A stretch of DNA of 57,828 bases. Source: CAZART01 sp964487555. GTDB taxonomy: Bacteria; Bacteroidota; Rhodothermia; Rhodothermales; VXPQ01. The translations under genes were made by a program, and so were the position numbers. Each line of letters starts with the position of its first letter. The first letter of the stretch is position 1. Under the pieces are notes generated by a model. It did no database searches. It worked only from the letters and a program-made list of their open reading frames with translations, and was not told the origin of the DNA. Of the stretch, positions 25,755-34,822 are shown piece by piece. The stretch lies in the NCBI GenBank assembly GCA_964487555.1, contig CAZART010000018.1:1-57828 (forward strand), in the 5' to 3' direction.

Positions 25755-27254
25755 CTACGGCATAAGCACTTTGTTCCGCTTAACGATCCAGCGGTTGGCG
25801 AGAAGGAAAAGGGCCAACATCAGACCCCACTGGAGAAGGCACGTCATCACACTGTAGGGCGCGAACGGATCATACCAGTTCTCGGGAGCATAGGTCGAAG
25901 CCGACAGATACAGCCACCAGACGAGCAGCACGGTGGCCTGAAGCGGTACGGCATACTTGATGAGGTGCTCCCAAATCGTTCCGACGCTCCAATCGTCGTC
26001 GCCGCCCGCCATCTCCTCGAGCCGAAACCGCCTGGCGCCGTAGCGGATAATCGCGGCCGCGACAAACGCGCCCGATATCATCAACGCCACGCCCCAGACG
26101 AAATCCTGATTGCCCAGAAAGCCCAGATTAACGGCCGAGGGGACCCCGAGTATGAAACCGATGATTCCGACGGCAGGTATTGCGCGACGGCGGCGAATGC
26201 CGGCATCGACAATGGCCCGCGTGGCCAATTCGATCATCGAGATGAGCGAGCTAAAGGCGGCAAACGACAGGCCGAGAAAGAACAGCACGGCGAGCGGCCG
26301 ACCGAACGGCATCTTCGCAAAAAGCTGCGGCATCCAGATGAACGTGAGGCCCGTGGAAGCAGGCCCGCTGGACTTCATGACATTAAGCACGTCACCTCGG
26401 GACATTTCGGCGCCGAGAACGGCGAACACCGTCCCGAAGATCATAACGGCGGCGAGAATGGATACGACGTTATTCCCGATGCCGGTAATGAAGGCATTTT
26501 TCACGATCCCGTGTTTTCTCTGCATGTACGCACCGTACGTCAGAATCAGCCCCCATCCGGCCCCGGTGTCCCACGCGTTTTGTGTCAGCGCCTCGAGCCA
26601 CAGCGAAGGCTTGCCGAGGAGGTCGAGCTGAGGCGTGAAGAGGAACGCCAACCCGGCGCCGGATCCGGGCAGTGTCACCGCTCGGATGACGGAGATGATC
26701 ACGATGACGAAGAGCGTGGGGATGAGCACCTTGTTCACTCGCTCGATCGACGAGACGCCGTTGTAAACCGCGAGGGCGCCAAATCCCATCGCAAAGGCGT
26801 GGAAAAGGATCGGCCATCCACCGCTCTGAAACGTGTCCCACACCCGTGTCGCCGTCTCGAGACTTGTCGGAAGCGGTTGCGAGGTCATCGCGAAGAAATA
26901 GAAGATGCACCAGCCCGCGACGACCGAGTAGTAGAACATGATGGCCGTGGCTACGAAGGCTACGAAAGTGCCCATCCAGGCGAATTTTGGCCCAGCCGTT
27001 TTGATGAACGCACCGATTACGCCTTTTCGACTCTTTCGGCCGATGGCGTACTCTGCGATAATCAGGGGAATGCTCCAGAGAAACAGGAACATCACCCAGG
27101 CAATCAGAAATGCCCCTGCTCCCTCCTCTCCCCCATTCTGAGCGGCTATCCTGGGAAAGCGCCAGATGTTTCCCGTCCCCACAGCGATGCCGAGCACGCT
27201 CAAGAGCAGTCCAATGCGGGACGAAAAACGCTGATCGGTGTCGGTGCGCGCCAT
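25755..27254 (-). CDS. Sodium-dependent (NSS/SNF family) transporter
   Basis: The 499-residue membrane protein has ~12 helices and the NSS hallmark GIAVGTGNIWRFPRIAAQNGG in helix 1, then WAIPLIIAEYAIGRKSRKG-like sequence (LWSIPLIIAEYAIG), TFIWMPQLFAKMPFG and FAAFSSLISMIELATRAIVD. The family imports amino acids or similar solutes with sodium across the inner membrane. Its ATG overlaps the stop of the penicillin acylase gene by one base (TAATG), so the two are translationally coupled. It could import an amine or amino acid released by the acylase; this is inference. Confidence 0.92.
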   Translation of the reverse strand: MARTDTDQRFSSRIGLLLSVLGIAVGTGNIWRFPRIAAQNGGEEGAGAFLIAWVMFLFLWSIPLIIAEYAIGRKSRKGVIGAFIKTAGPKFAWMGTFVAFVATAIMFYYSVVAGWCIFYFFAMTSQPLPTSLETATRVWDTFQSGGWPILFHAFAMGFGALAVYNGVSSIERVNKVLIPTLFVIVIISVIRAVTLPGSGAGLAFLFTPQLDLLGKPSLWLEALTQNAWDTGAGWGLILTYGAYMQRKHGIVKNAFITGIGNNVVSILAAVMIFGTVFAVLGAEMSRGDVLNVMKSSGPASTGLTFIWMPQLFAKMPFGRPLAVLFFLGLSFAAFSSLISMIELATRAIVDAGIRRRRAIPAVGIIGFILGVPSAVNLGFLGNQDFVWGVALMISGAFVAAAIIRYGARRFRLEEMAGGDDDWSVGTIWEHLIKYAVPLQATVLLVWWLYLSASTYAPENWYDPFAPYSVMTCLLQWGLMLALFLLANRWIVKRNKVLMP

Positions 27255-29878
27255 TAGTTCTCCTCTCCGGCCGGATGGACGAAGGTCTCGCTCCGAAGTC
27301 GCGCTTCGCCTAGCTCTCCGGAGGCTGACGGCTTGAAAAGGTCATAGTATTCAACGGCGAGATAGGCGGGCAGATGAAGATCGTAGAGCCGGCTGAACGG
27401 ATTTCCACGCTGTCCGCCCGGGTAGATGCCGCGGCCGCGCGGCTCGCCGGAGGAGAAATCGACAATGACGCGCCAGCTCGCGCTGTGATGGCTGATCTGA
27501 TCCGATGCCGGCGAGAGCGTTTCGCGATAGCCGGAGTACTCGAACGGACCTCGTCCCAGCGCTGCAAGCGCAGGACCGCCGATCAGATGTTGGAACTCGA
27601 TCTTCCGATGGCGCCCCCAGCGCATGCTTTCCGGAACGTCGTCAGGCCGGGTGCCGGCGCGCGAGGCGCCCGTCGACCCGACGCGCCCAGCGGTGACGGC
27701 CTCGAGACGATGAGCGGCCGCTTCGAGGGCCTCGCGAAGCAGACCGGCTGCGTCTTCCCGGCCGGGAGTGCCTACCACATCAAACCACGACAGAGAAGGC
27801 CGGTCGCGCAGCAACATGAAAAGTCGCGATTCCGCGGGTTTCGGCACGACTACCGCCGCACCGAGGGAATCGCCGCGCGCATCGACGTAAATCGGCTTGA
27901 AGACGGGCTCATCCCAGGCCAGCCTGCTGAGCTCATTCAGAAAAATGTCGAGGATCAGCGGCTCGCCGCGATCCCTGGCCATCGTGCCGTCCCAGTTCCG
28001 GAGCGCTGCTCGAAGGTGGTCAGCTCGTGGAGACAGACGCGAAAGGGTATCGATCAGCGGGAAGAAAAGATCGTACTGCACGGCGTGCACGTCCGATTGA
28101 TAGCTCGTCATATCCTCCACGCTGTGTCGAGCTTTCTGACGGAGTAGGGAGTCGATGCGGAGGGAACGGTACTGGTCGCGCCAATCAGAACCCACGTAGT
28201 AGGCGTACGTCGAGTCGGTGGGACGCTGGTTGGTCGACGTCAGGAAACCCTGGCGCGGATTCGATGCATTCGGAAGTTCGTCGAACGGCACTCGACCTAT
28301 CCACTCGAACGCGGCCGTAGAGCCGTCGAGCAGACCGTCGCCGGGCCCTGCACGCCGCACGGGCAGGAATCCCGTGGACCGTATGCTGATCGTACCCTCG
28401 ACACTCGCATAAAGGATATTTTGCATCGGCGTATCCCACATGCGAAGCCCCCGATCGAATGCGCGCTCGTCTTCTGCCCGGTTCATGGCATACAGCGCGG
28501 CGAGCGTCCGGCTCGGCTTGTGCGCCGTCCACTGGAGGGCGACGTCGCGTCCTGCGTGCTCTACGACAGGGCCCCAGTGCGCGTAGCGAAGCGTGTCGAT
28601 GACGGCGTCGTCCCCCTTTATACGAATGGTATCAAGAACCACGTCGAGGTCGCGCCATGCACCCTCGTAACGGTAGCGCGTTCGCGCCGCGTCGAGCTCG
28701 ATGGCGTAGTGGTCGATCTGATCGCTTCCCGTGTTGGTGAAGGTCCATCCCAGATAGTTGTTGAAGGCCTCGACCGGCAGGGGGGCGCCAGGAATCGTTA
28801 CCCCGTAGCTGTTCATGGTGGGCGTCACGAGATGTACTTCGTACCAGATTGGCGGCAGTGTCACCGAAAGATGCATGTCGCCCGCAAGTATGGCGTGACC
28901 GGTCTCGGAGCGGTTCGGCGCGACGGCCCAGCTGTTTGATCCTTTACCGTGGACGAACCCTTCTAAGAGCGGCCTGCTGAGAAACGTCGCCGACGGCGCT
29001 CCCGGCTTCAGCGGCCGAGGCGCGGCAGCGGTGAGCTGCACCGAGGTCCCGGCAGCTTCGGGCTGTACCGAGTGCCCGGCAGCGGCGAGCTGTTCCGAGT
29101 GTCCCGCATCAGCCGTGGTGCTCATCGACGACGATGTAGACGGCAAAGCGTCCGCGGGAACGATCGGCACATACATCCCCTCGAATGGCGGATACAGCAC
29201 ATCGAAATCTGCCACACCGAGGCGGTCTCGCAGCCAGCCGTACGAGGGATCGTCGGTGCCGTACGAGAGATCATAATTCATGTACTGGAGGAGCCGCAGC
29301 GTTTGAAGCGGCGTCCAGGGATCCGGCTGATATCCGAGGAGGCGGAACTCCAAAGGCAGATCACGGGGCTTGAGCCCGGCGAGATAGGCATTGATTCCCT
29401 CGGCATACGCTTCCAGGATCGCCAGTTCTTCGCCGGCATCCCCGTTGATCCGCGCGAGATTTTTTTTCGCACCCCAATCCATGCCCGTTCTCCGGAGAAA
29501 GCGGTCTGTGGGAACGGCGGCAGGTCCCAGGGCTTCGGCGAGCCGTCCTGAGGCGGCACGAGGTAGAAAATCGAGTTGAAAGAGCCGGTCGTGTGCGATG
29601 ACGAAGCCGAGCACCCGAACGGCGTCGAGATCGTTTTCGGCGAAAATGTGGGGAACACCACGATCATCCCATTCAATCCGAACCGCGGACTGGAGTCCTG
29701 GTACCTCGAAGCGCTCGGGCGCCGGCGAATCGGCGAGACGGGCGGTTCGATAAAGCCCGTCAAGCGGATCGAGAAGCGTACCGAGCGGCGGAATTCCGGT
29801 CACCCGCGTGCCGAGCATCACCAGGAGCGTAGCAGACACTGCAATGAGCAGCAGAAGTGGCGCGACGGCTCGGCCCAT
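27254..29878 (-). CDS. Penicillin acylase-family N-terminal nucleophile hydrolase
   Basis: ATG at 29878, 4 bp after the ParA stop, is chosen because it opens into an N-terminal membrane/signal segment (LLLLIAVSATLLVMLG). The 874-residue protein has the alpha-chain part (RIEWDDRGVPHIFAEN, GFVIAHDRLFQLDFLPRAASGRLAE), a spacer, and the beta-chain start HGKGSNSWAVAP, where Ser314 would become the N-terminal nucleophile after self-cleavage; AGDMHLSVTLPPIWYEVHL follows. The family hydrolyses amides such as penicillin G, acyl-homoserine lactones and cyclic imides; the true substrate is unknown. The spacer holds three 9-residue repeats (29024-29104). Confidence 0.9.
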   Translation of the reverse strand: MGRAVAPLLLLIAVSATLLVMLGTRVTGIPPLGTLLDPLDGLYRTARLADSPAPERFEVPGLQSAVRIEWDDRGVPHIFAENDLDAVRVLGFVIAHDRLFQLDFLPRAASGRLAEALGPAAVPTDRFLRRTGMDWGAKKNLARINGDAGEELAILEAYAEGINAYLAGLKPRDLPLEFRLLGYQPDPWTPLQTLRLLQYMNYDLSYGTDDPSYGWLRDRLGVADFDVLYPPFEGMYVPIVPADALPSTSSSMSTTADAGHSEQLAAAGHSVQPEAAGTSVQLTAAAPRPLKPGAPSATFLSRPLLEGFVHGKGSNSWAVAPNRSETGHAILAGDMHLSVTLPPIWYEVHLVTPTMNSYGVTIPGAPLPVEAFNNYLGWTFTNTGSDQIDHYAIELDAARTRYRYEGAWRDLDVVLDTIRIKGDDAVIDTLRYAHWGPVVEHAGRDVALQWTAHKPSRTLAALYAMNRAEDERAFDRGLRMWDTPMQNILYASVEGTISIRSTGFLPVRRAGPGDGLLDGSTAAFEWIGRVPFDELPNASNPRQGFLTSTNQRPTDSTYAYYVGSDWRDQYRSLRIDSLLRQKARHSVEDMTSYQSDVHAVQYDLFFPLIDTLSRLSPRADHLRAALRNWDGTMARDRGEPLILDIFLNELSRLAWDEPVFKPIYVDARGDSLGAAVVVPKPAESRLFMLLRDRPSLSWFDVVGTPGREDAAGLLREALEAAAHRLEAVTAGRVGSTGASRAGTRPDDVPESMRWGRHRKIEFQHLIGGPALAALGRGPFEYSGYRETLSPASDQISHHSASWRVIVDFSSGEPRGRGIYPGGQRGNPFSRLYDLHLPAYLAVEYYDLFKPSASGELGEARLRSETFVHPAGEEN
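29024..29104 (-). repeat. Three 27-bp tandem repeats in the acylase spacer
   Basis: Units begin at 29024, 29051 and 29078 and encode AGHSEQLAA, AGHSVQPEA and AGTSVQLTA. They lie in the region expected to be the removed or flexible spacer between the acylase chains, so they should be tolerated there. The 27-bp period keeps the frame. Confidence 0.75.
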
Positions 29879-29882
29879 GACG

Positions 29883-30875
29883 TCACGATCCGAACTCCCG
29901 AATCGGCTGCCAGAATGCATGCACGCCCTCGCCGCGCATGTGGCCGCGCAGCGGGACGTCCGACTTCGAATCACCGTCGGATCCATGCCCGCCGCCCGTT
30001 GCTTCCGGCGAATCGTGACTGTCGTGTTGTTCTTGGGCGTCGTGATCGTCGGGCCCGCCGGCATTTTCATCCACCTCGCTCGATCCCTGCCGAACCGGTG
30101 GCGACACCGAATGCCTCGCGTCCGGATTCACGATGCCCAGGAGTTCGTCCGTCGCATTCGCGTAGTCCCGTGATCCGCGCGAATAAGGATCGTGATCGAA
30201 TGCGGTCGAGCCGTCCGAATGCATCTCCGAAAGGGCGGTACTCGTGCGAATGATGCTTCGGTAGATCTGCTCGCCGTACTTATTGCGCATATACCGCCGA
30301 TAGAGGCGATGACTGTTTTTCCGGGCATCGACCTGCGTAAACAGAAAGAAGGGTTCATGCAGATCCGGATTGAGCCGCTGGCGGACGAGTTGCGCCGTCT
30401 GGAAGGTCTGTTCAGCGCCCAGAACGGGCTGGTATTCGGGCGTCACGGGGATGAGCACGTGACGGCTCGCCACAAGCGCGTTCAGAGAGAACACGGTAAC
30501 GGCGGCGGCCGTATCGAACAGAACCACGTCGTAGTCGAGGCCCTCCTGAATCGACTCCTTTGCCCAGAGCACGTCGGTCGGCTTATTCAGCTTCCGCATG
30601 GCCTTGGTAAGCGACGTCGAGGACGGCAGCACGTCGAAGTTGCGCACCGACTGTACCGGGACCTCGCGCAGAGACACCTCGTGATTGAAAAGCATCAACG
30701 ACGAGTTCTCCTCGGCAGGTTCCTCGACGCCGAGCATCCGCGTGAGGAAACTCTGCGGATCCAGGTCTATGGCGAGCGTACGAAAACCGCTGAGCCCAAG
30801 GGCGGCGGCAATGTGTATGACCGAGGTGGTCTTACCCGTGCCGCCCTTGTGATTACAAACTGCGATTACGGTCAT
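29883..30875 (-). CDS. Orphan ParA-family ATPase with His/Asp-rich tail
   Basis: Residues ~1-255 form a ParA/MinD ATPase with the deviant Walker A in CNHKGGTGKTTSVIHIAAAL (KGGTGKTT), IDLDPQSFLTRML, VVLFDTAAAV and VLIPVTPEYQ. The last ~70 residues are low-complexity and rich in His, Asp, Gly and Ser, unlike typical ParA. No ParB gene or parS-like repeat array is visible nearby, so plasmid or chromosome partition is unproven. It is the first gene in an operon with penicillin acylase and an NSS transporter, and is divergent from lnt. Such orphan ParAs may position other cellular cargo. Confidence 0.88.
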   Translation of the reverse strand: MTVIAVCNHKGGTGKTTSVIHIAAALGLSGFRTLAIDLDPQSFLTRMLGVEEPAEENSSLMLFNHEVSLREVPVQSVRNFDVLPSSTSLTKAMRKLNKPTDVLWAKESIQEGLDYDVVLFDTAAAVTVFSLNALVASRHVLIPVTPEYQPVLGAEQTFQTAQLVRQRLNPDLHEPFFLFTQVDARKNSHRLYRRYMRNKYGEQIYRSIIRTSTALSEMHSDGSTAFDHDPYSRGSRDYANATDELLGIVNPDARHSVSPPVRQGSSEVDENAGGPDDHDAQEQHDSHDSPEATGGGHGSDGDSKSDVPLRGHMRGEGVHAFWQPIREFGS

Positions 30876-31011
30876 GGATGGGGTTCGAGAGATGCCTTAG
30901 ATTTCGCGCAAGTTAGGATGTCACCCTCGCGGAGTCAAATAAGCGATCTTCAACCGGAAGCGATACGACGGCAGTCCCCATCGATTCGGCCGTTCCGCGG
31001 GCGGCGAGACG

Positions 31012-32595
31012 GTGTATTCGGCCTCGAATGTACGAGGATCGACCGCCGCGCTCCTTGCGGGACGCTCCGGCGCGGTTTCATCCGGCGTGCTCCTGGGGCT
31101 CAGTTATCCGCCATTCCCGTTCCCTTATTTAGCCTGGTTCGCCTTCGTTCCCCTGCTGCTCGGCTGGCAGAAGCACACGGATGGCCGACGTGCATTCCTT
31201 GACGCGTATCTGGCGCTTCTCGCGACCTTCGGGATCGCCTTTCACTGGCCTCTTTTCCACGAACTGCCGGCTACGGCGCTCCTTTCACTGCCGCCACTGC
31301 TTGTTCTCCCCATGTGGATGGCCCTTCCTTTCGGCCTTGCCCACTTTCTTTACCGCCGGCGCGGTATGGCGGCCGGCGTGTCCGGGTGGATCGTGCTGAT
31401 CCTACTAGCAGAGTACGGTATGCGGGCCGGTCCGCTGGCCTTCCCATGGACGCTCGTTGGGCACACACAGGCGCCGGTAGCGGCTGTAAACGGTCTCGCG
31501 GCGCTAGGCGGCGTTCCGCTTCTGACGTTGGTGGTGCTGCTCGCAAATGCTGCACTCTTTCTTGCCTTGCATCGCTCCGTCAGGGCCGCGATCGTACCGG
31601 CGCTTCTCTGTCTGATGCTCGTTGCGGCGCCGACGATTTACGATACCGTCCGACAAGAGGAAGATCGTAGCCACAGTCACGCGCGTGTAGATCGCCGCCA
31701 CGGGTACACGCGCGTTGCAGGTGTTCAGCCGTCCGTGTCTCCGGGTGAATGGGCCGATCTCGACGACAGCAGGCGCGTGACGCTGCTTTTGGATCTGTCG
31801 CGGCGAGCGGCGACCTCCGATTCGACGATAGACTTGATCGTATGGCCGGAGACCGCCATTCCACCTCGGCCGGCCACGCGCCCCTACATCAACCGGATGC
31901 AGTCGCTGGTAGATTCGACGGGCATTCCCATTCTGGCCGGCGCCATCACGACCGGTGACGGCGATTCGGCGTACCGAAATTCAGCTGTTCTAGCTATGCC
32001 GGGCCTCCCGGTTCGCACCTACGACAAGGTAAACCTCGTCCCGTTTGCGGAGCACGTCCCTTTCGCCGGAACGATCCCCTTCCTCGAGCGGTTCGCCGTC
32101 CCGGCGGGTGGAGTTTCCGGATATCAACCGGGCGAAAACCGCAGAATCTTCGAAATCCGGGGGCTGCGTTTCGGCGTACTCATTTGTTTCGAGACTCTCT
32201 TCGACGACGCGGCGCGGAACTACCGGCGCGAAGGCGCGGAGATGCTCGTCGCCGTCACGCAGGACGGCTGGTGGGGTGATTCGTTCGGGTACCGGCAGCA
32301 TCTTGTCTTTAACCGGCTTCGGTCGATTGAGACAGGATTGCCTATGATTCAGTCGGCCGTAACAGGGATTTCAGCGCTGATTCATCCCGACGGCCGTGTT
32401 GAGCAGACGGCGGGTTGGATGGAGCGCACGGTGTGGACGGTCGATGTACCGCCACCCGCCGGGCCGCCGCCCTACCTGCGACTGGGCGATTGGCTCACCG
32501 TCCTCGCTGCCATCGCCGCGGGGACGGCGCTCGCGCTCTTCGCGATGCGATCCCGCCTACTTCAACGAAAGATTCGACGACGGCATGCGACTTAG
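31012..32595 (+). CDS. lnt: Apolipoprotein N-acyltransferase
   Basis: The 527-residue protein starts with GTG at 31012 and has N-terminal membrane helices (GVLLGLSYPPFPFPYLAWFA onwards) and a nitrilase-like periplasmic domain with the catalytic triad visible: Glu in VWPETAIPP, Lys in TYDKVNLVPFAEHVPF and Cys in VLICFETLFDD. A final membrane helix (WLTVLAAIAAGTALALFAM) and basic tail end it. It adds the third acyl chain to lipoproteins at the inner membrane, consistent with the many lipoproteins here. Its 3' end overlaps maf by 11 bp. Confidence 0.95.
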   Translation: MYSASNVRGSTAALLAGRSGAVSSGVLLGLSYPPFPFPYLAWFAFVPLLLGWQKHTDGRRAFLDAYLALLATFGIAFHWPLFHELPATALLSLPPLLVLPMWMALPFGLAHFLYRRRGMAAGVSGWIVLILLAEYGMRAGPLAFPWTLVGHTQAPVAAVNGLAALGGVPLLTLVVLLANAALFLALHRSVRAAIVPALLCLMLVAAPTIYDTVRQEEDRSHSHARVDRRHGYTRVAGVQPSVSPGEWADLDDSRRVTLLLDLSRRAATSDSTIDLIVWPETAIPPRPATRPYINRMQSLVDSTGIPILAGAITTGDGDSAYRNSAVLAMPGLPVRTYDKVNLVPFAEHVPFAGTIPFLERFAVPAGGVSGYQPGENRRIFEIRGLRFGVLICFETLFDDAARNYRREGAEMLVAVTQDGWWGDSFGYRQHLVFNRLRSIETGLPMIQSAVTGISALIHPDGRVEQTAGWMERTVWTVDVPPPAGPPPYLRLGDWLTVLAAIAAGTALALFAMRSRLLQRKIRRRHAT

Positions 32596-33202
32596 TACAC
32601 CTTTCATATTAGCCTCCCGATCGCCAAGACGCCGTCGTTTGCTCGAGCAGATCGGCATGAGCTTCGAGGTCATCGTGAGCGAGGTGTCGGAGGATCTGCC
32701 CGGCGCGACGGCGCCCGCCGATGGGGCGATGATGCTGGCGTTGCGGAAGGCCGAAGACGTCGCGCGTCGGCACCCGGAGGCCGTCACGCTGGGCGCCGAC
32801 ACCATCGTCGTCCTGCACGACCACATCCTTGGTAAACCTCGCGACGCAGCCGAAGCGGAAACCATGCTTCGGCGGCTGAGCGGGCGCACGCACACTGTAT
32901 TTACGGGCATCGCGCTCGTGCATCCGAAGAGTGGACGTGCAATAACAGCTTCCGAGTCCACAAACGTCACGTTCGGGCCATTGGATTCCGACGAAATCGC
33001 GGCCTACGTTTCTTCCGGCTCACCAATGGACAAGGCTGGTGCCTACGGCATTCAGGACGACCGCGGGGCCTTGTTCGTCGAGCGAATTGAGGGCGATTAT
33101 TACACCGTAGTCGGGCTGCCGCTCTACCGATTGTATCGCATCCTGCGCGCGTCTTTTTCGGACCTTCTCGCGTGCGACTTCCTCATATGGCAAGCAGAGT
33201 AA
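32585..33202 (+). CDS. maf: Maf-family nucleoside triphosphate pyrophosphatase
   Basis: ATG at 32585 is chosen because LASRSPRRRRLLEQIG, the hallmark start of Maf, follows at once; the longer upstream frame is inside lnt. The 205-residue protein shows VTLGADTIVVLHDHILGKP, MLRRLSGRTHTVFTGIALV, SGSPMDKAGAYGIQDDRG and a C-terminal YTVVGLPLYRL. Family members hydrolyse NTPs such as dTTP/UTP or modified pyrimidines and can affect septum formation. It overlaps lnt by 11 bp and is cotranscribed. Confidence 0.95.
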   Translation: MRLSTPFILASRSPRRRRLLEQIGMSFEVIVSEVSEDLPGATAPADGAMMLALRKAEDVARRHPEAVTLGADTIVVLHDHILGKPRDAAEAETMLRRLSGRTHTVFTGIALVHPKSGRAITASESTNVTFGPLDSDEIAAYVSSGSPMDKAGAYGIQDDRGALFVERIEGDYYTVVGLPLYRLYRILRASFSDLLACDFLIWQAE

Positions 33203-33209
33203 CGCACAG

Positions 33210-33956
33210 ATGCCGCGATTCGAAGATCTGAAAATCATCCTTGTGCAGGCGCGCAGCACGCCCGACATCGAGGAGCAGGAGCAGGAATGCTTCCTCGAGC
33301 GGTGTCGACTCGAGCCGAATCAGATTCACATCCGCAGTGTGCTGCGCGATGCGCTCGACGAGCGACTTCTCGATGACTTTGACGGGGTCATGATCGGCGG
33401 CGCGGGTGAGTATTCTGCAGCGGGAGACTATGAATGGATGGCAGGCGTTCTACACTTCATTCGCGTCTGCTACCAGCGCGGTACGCCGACGTTCGGTTCG
33501 TGCTGGGGGCATCAACTGATCGCAAGAGCGCTCGGTGGACGCGTCATCCACGACTCGGATCTTGCGGAGATGGGCTGCCATCATGTGACGCTCACCGACG
33601 CGGGGAAGGAGGACCCCCTTTTCGGTCGTTTCCCTCCTCGATTTCTGGTCAACATGGGTCATCACGACCGTGTCGTTGAGCTGCCGCCCGACGCGATCGA
33701 ATTAGCCGTATCGGACACGCAGCCGCACCAAGCCTTCCGGCTGGCCGGGAAGCCCATGTATTGCACGCAATTTCACAGTGAATTGGATGCGCGACGCGAA
33801 CGGGAGCGACTCTACCGCTATCGTGAGCATTACCCCGAAATCGCCGCGGATGCCGCTTTTCAGGCCGTTCTCGACAATCTTGCAGAAACGGGCGAGGCGG
33901 ACCATCTGCTGTATGATTTCCTCGCTACGTATGTCGTATCGACTTCATCGTCCTGA
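33210..33956 (+). CDS. Type 1 glutamine amidotransferase domain protein
   Basis: The 248-residue protein shows a class I glutamine amidotransferase fold with the nucleophile Cys in FGSCWGHQLIARAL and the catalytic His in YCTQFHSELDARR. It stands alone with no synthetase domain, so it could be a free amidase or partner a missing subunit. It lies 7 bp after maf and 12 bp before aguB; a role with the polyamine genes is only suggested by position. The N-terminus MPRFEDLKIILVQARSTPD is plausible. Confidence 0.88.
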   Translation: MPRFEDLKIILVQARSTPDIEEQEQECFLERCRLEPNQIHIRSVLRDALDERLLDDFDGVMIGGAGEYSAAGDYEWMAGVLHFIRVCYQRGTPTFGSCWGHQLIARALGGRVIHDSDLAEMGCHHVTLTDAGKEDPLFGRFPPRFLVNMGHHDRVVELPPDAIELAVSDTQPHQAFRLAGKPMYCTQFHSELDARRERERLYRYREHYPEIAADAAFQAVLDNLAETGEADHLLYDFLATYVVSTSSS

Positions 33957-33968
33957 TCAGGAACACCA

Positions 33969-34720
33969 ATGAGCGAGCCCGTCACGATTGGTCTTGTGCA
34001 GATGCAGTGTGGAGACGATCCCGATGCCAACGTCGAAAAGGCGCTAAGTATGACGGCGGCAGCGGCGGACGAGGGAGCGTCGATCATCTGTCTTCCCGAG
34101 CTGTTCCGCACTCGGTATTTCTGCAAGACGGAGGATCATGCGTTGTTTCAGCTGGCCGAGACCATACCGGGCCCGACGACGAAGCGGTTTGAGCAGCTCG
34201 CCGCGCGACGCGACATCGCCGTCATCGTGAGCCTGTTCGAGAAGCGGGCCGAAGGGCTCTATCACAATACCGTTGCCGTCGTCGATCGGGATAGCGGATT
34301 TGTCGGCCGCTACCGCAAGATGCACATTCCGGATGATCCGCTTTTCTATGAAAAGTTCTACTTCACGCCGGGCGATCTTGGATTCCAGACGTTCTCCGCG
34401 GCCGGCGTCAACGTCGGGACGTTGATCTGCTGGGATCAGTGGTACCCGGAAGCCGCGAGACTGACGGCGATGCGCGGCGCCGACGTGCTGTTCTATCCGA
34501 CGGCGATCGGGTGGCTGCCGTCTGAAAAAGCGCAGCGAGGCGAGACGCAGTACGAAGCCTGGCAGCTCGTTCAGCGTTCACATGCCGTGACGAACGGGTG
34601 CTACGTGGTCTCGGCGAATCGCATCGGCTTCGAGCCGGCACCCGCGAACGTCGACGGAGAGGCCGGCATCGAATTCTGGGGCCGAAGCTTCATCGCGGCT
34701 CCGGACGGATCGATACTCGC
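33969..34720 (+). CDS. aguB: N-carbamoylputrescine amidohydrolase, 3' end lost in scaffold gap
   Basis: The visible ~250 residues match the nitrilase-type AguB. The triad is present: Glu in ICLPELFRTRYFC, Lys in GRYRKMHIPDDPLFYEKFYF and Cys in LICWDQWYPEAARL; FWGRSFIAAPDGSIL precedes the N run. AguB turns N-carbamoylputrescine into putrescine, CO2 and ammonia. Family length of about 290-300 means roughly 40-50 residues fall in the gap. It is followed by aguA, as in known agu operons. Confidence 0.92.
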
Positions 34721-34820
34721 NNNNNNNNNNNNNNNNNNNNNNNNNNNNNNNNNNNNNNNNNNNNNNNNNNNNNNNNNNNNNNNNNNNNNNNNNNNNNNNN
34801 NNNNNNNNNNNNNNNNNNNN
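34721..34820. other. Scaffold gap of 100 Ns
   Basis: Exactly 100 N bases separate aguB and aguA. The round number suggests a placeholder of unknown true size. About 40-50 codons of aguB, a few codons of aguA and any spacer should be here, so the real gap may be larger than 100 bp. Frames that read through the Ns and join the two genes are artefacts. Confidence 0.95.
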
Positions 34821-34822
34821 CT

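Noticed and set aside
29883..30875. ParA considered as evidence for a plasmid or a replication origin
   Set aside because: No ParB, parS-like array, replication gene or iteron is seen; neighbours are chromosomal-type metabolic genes.
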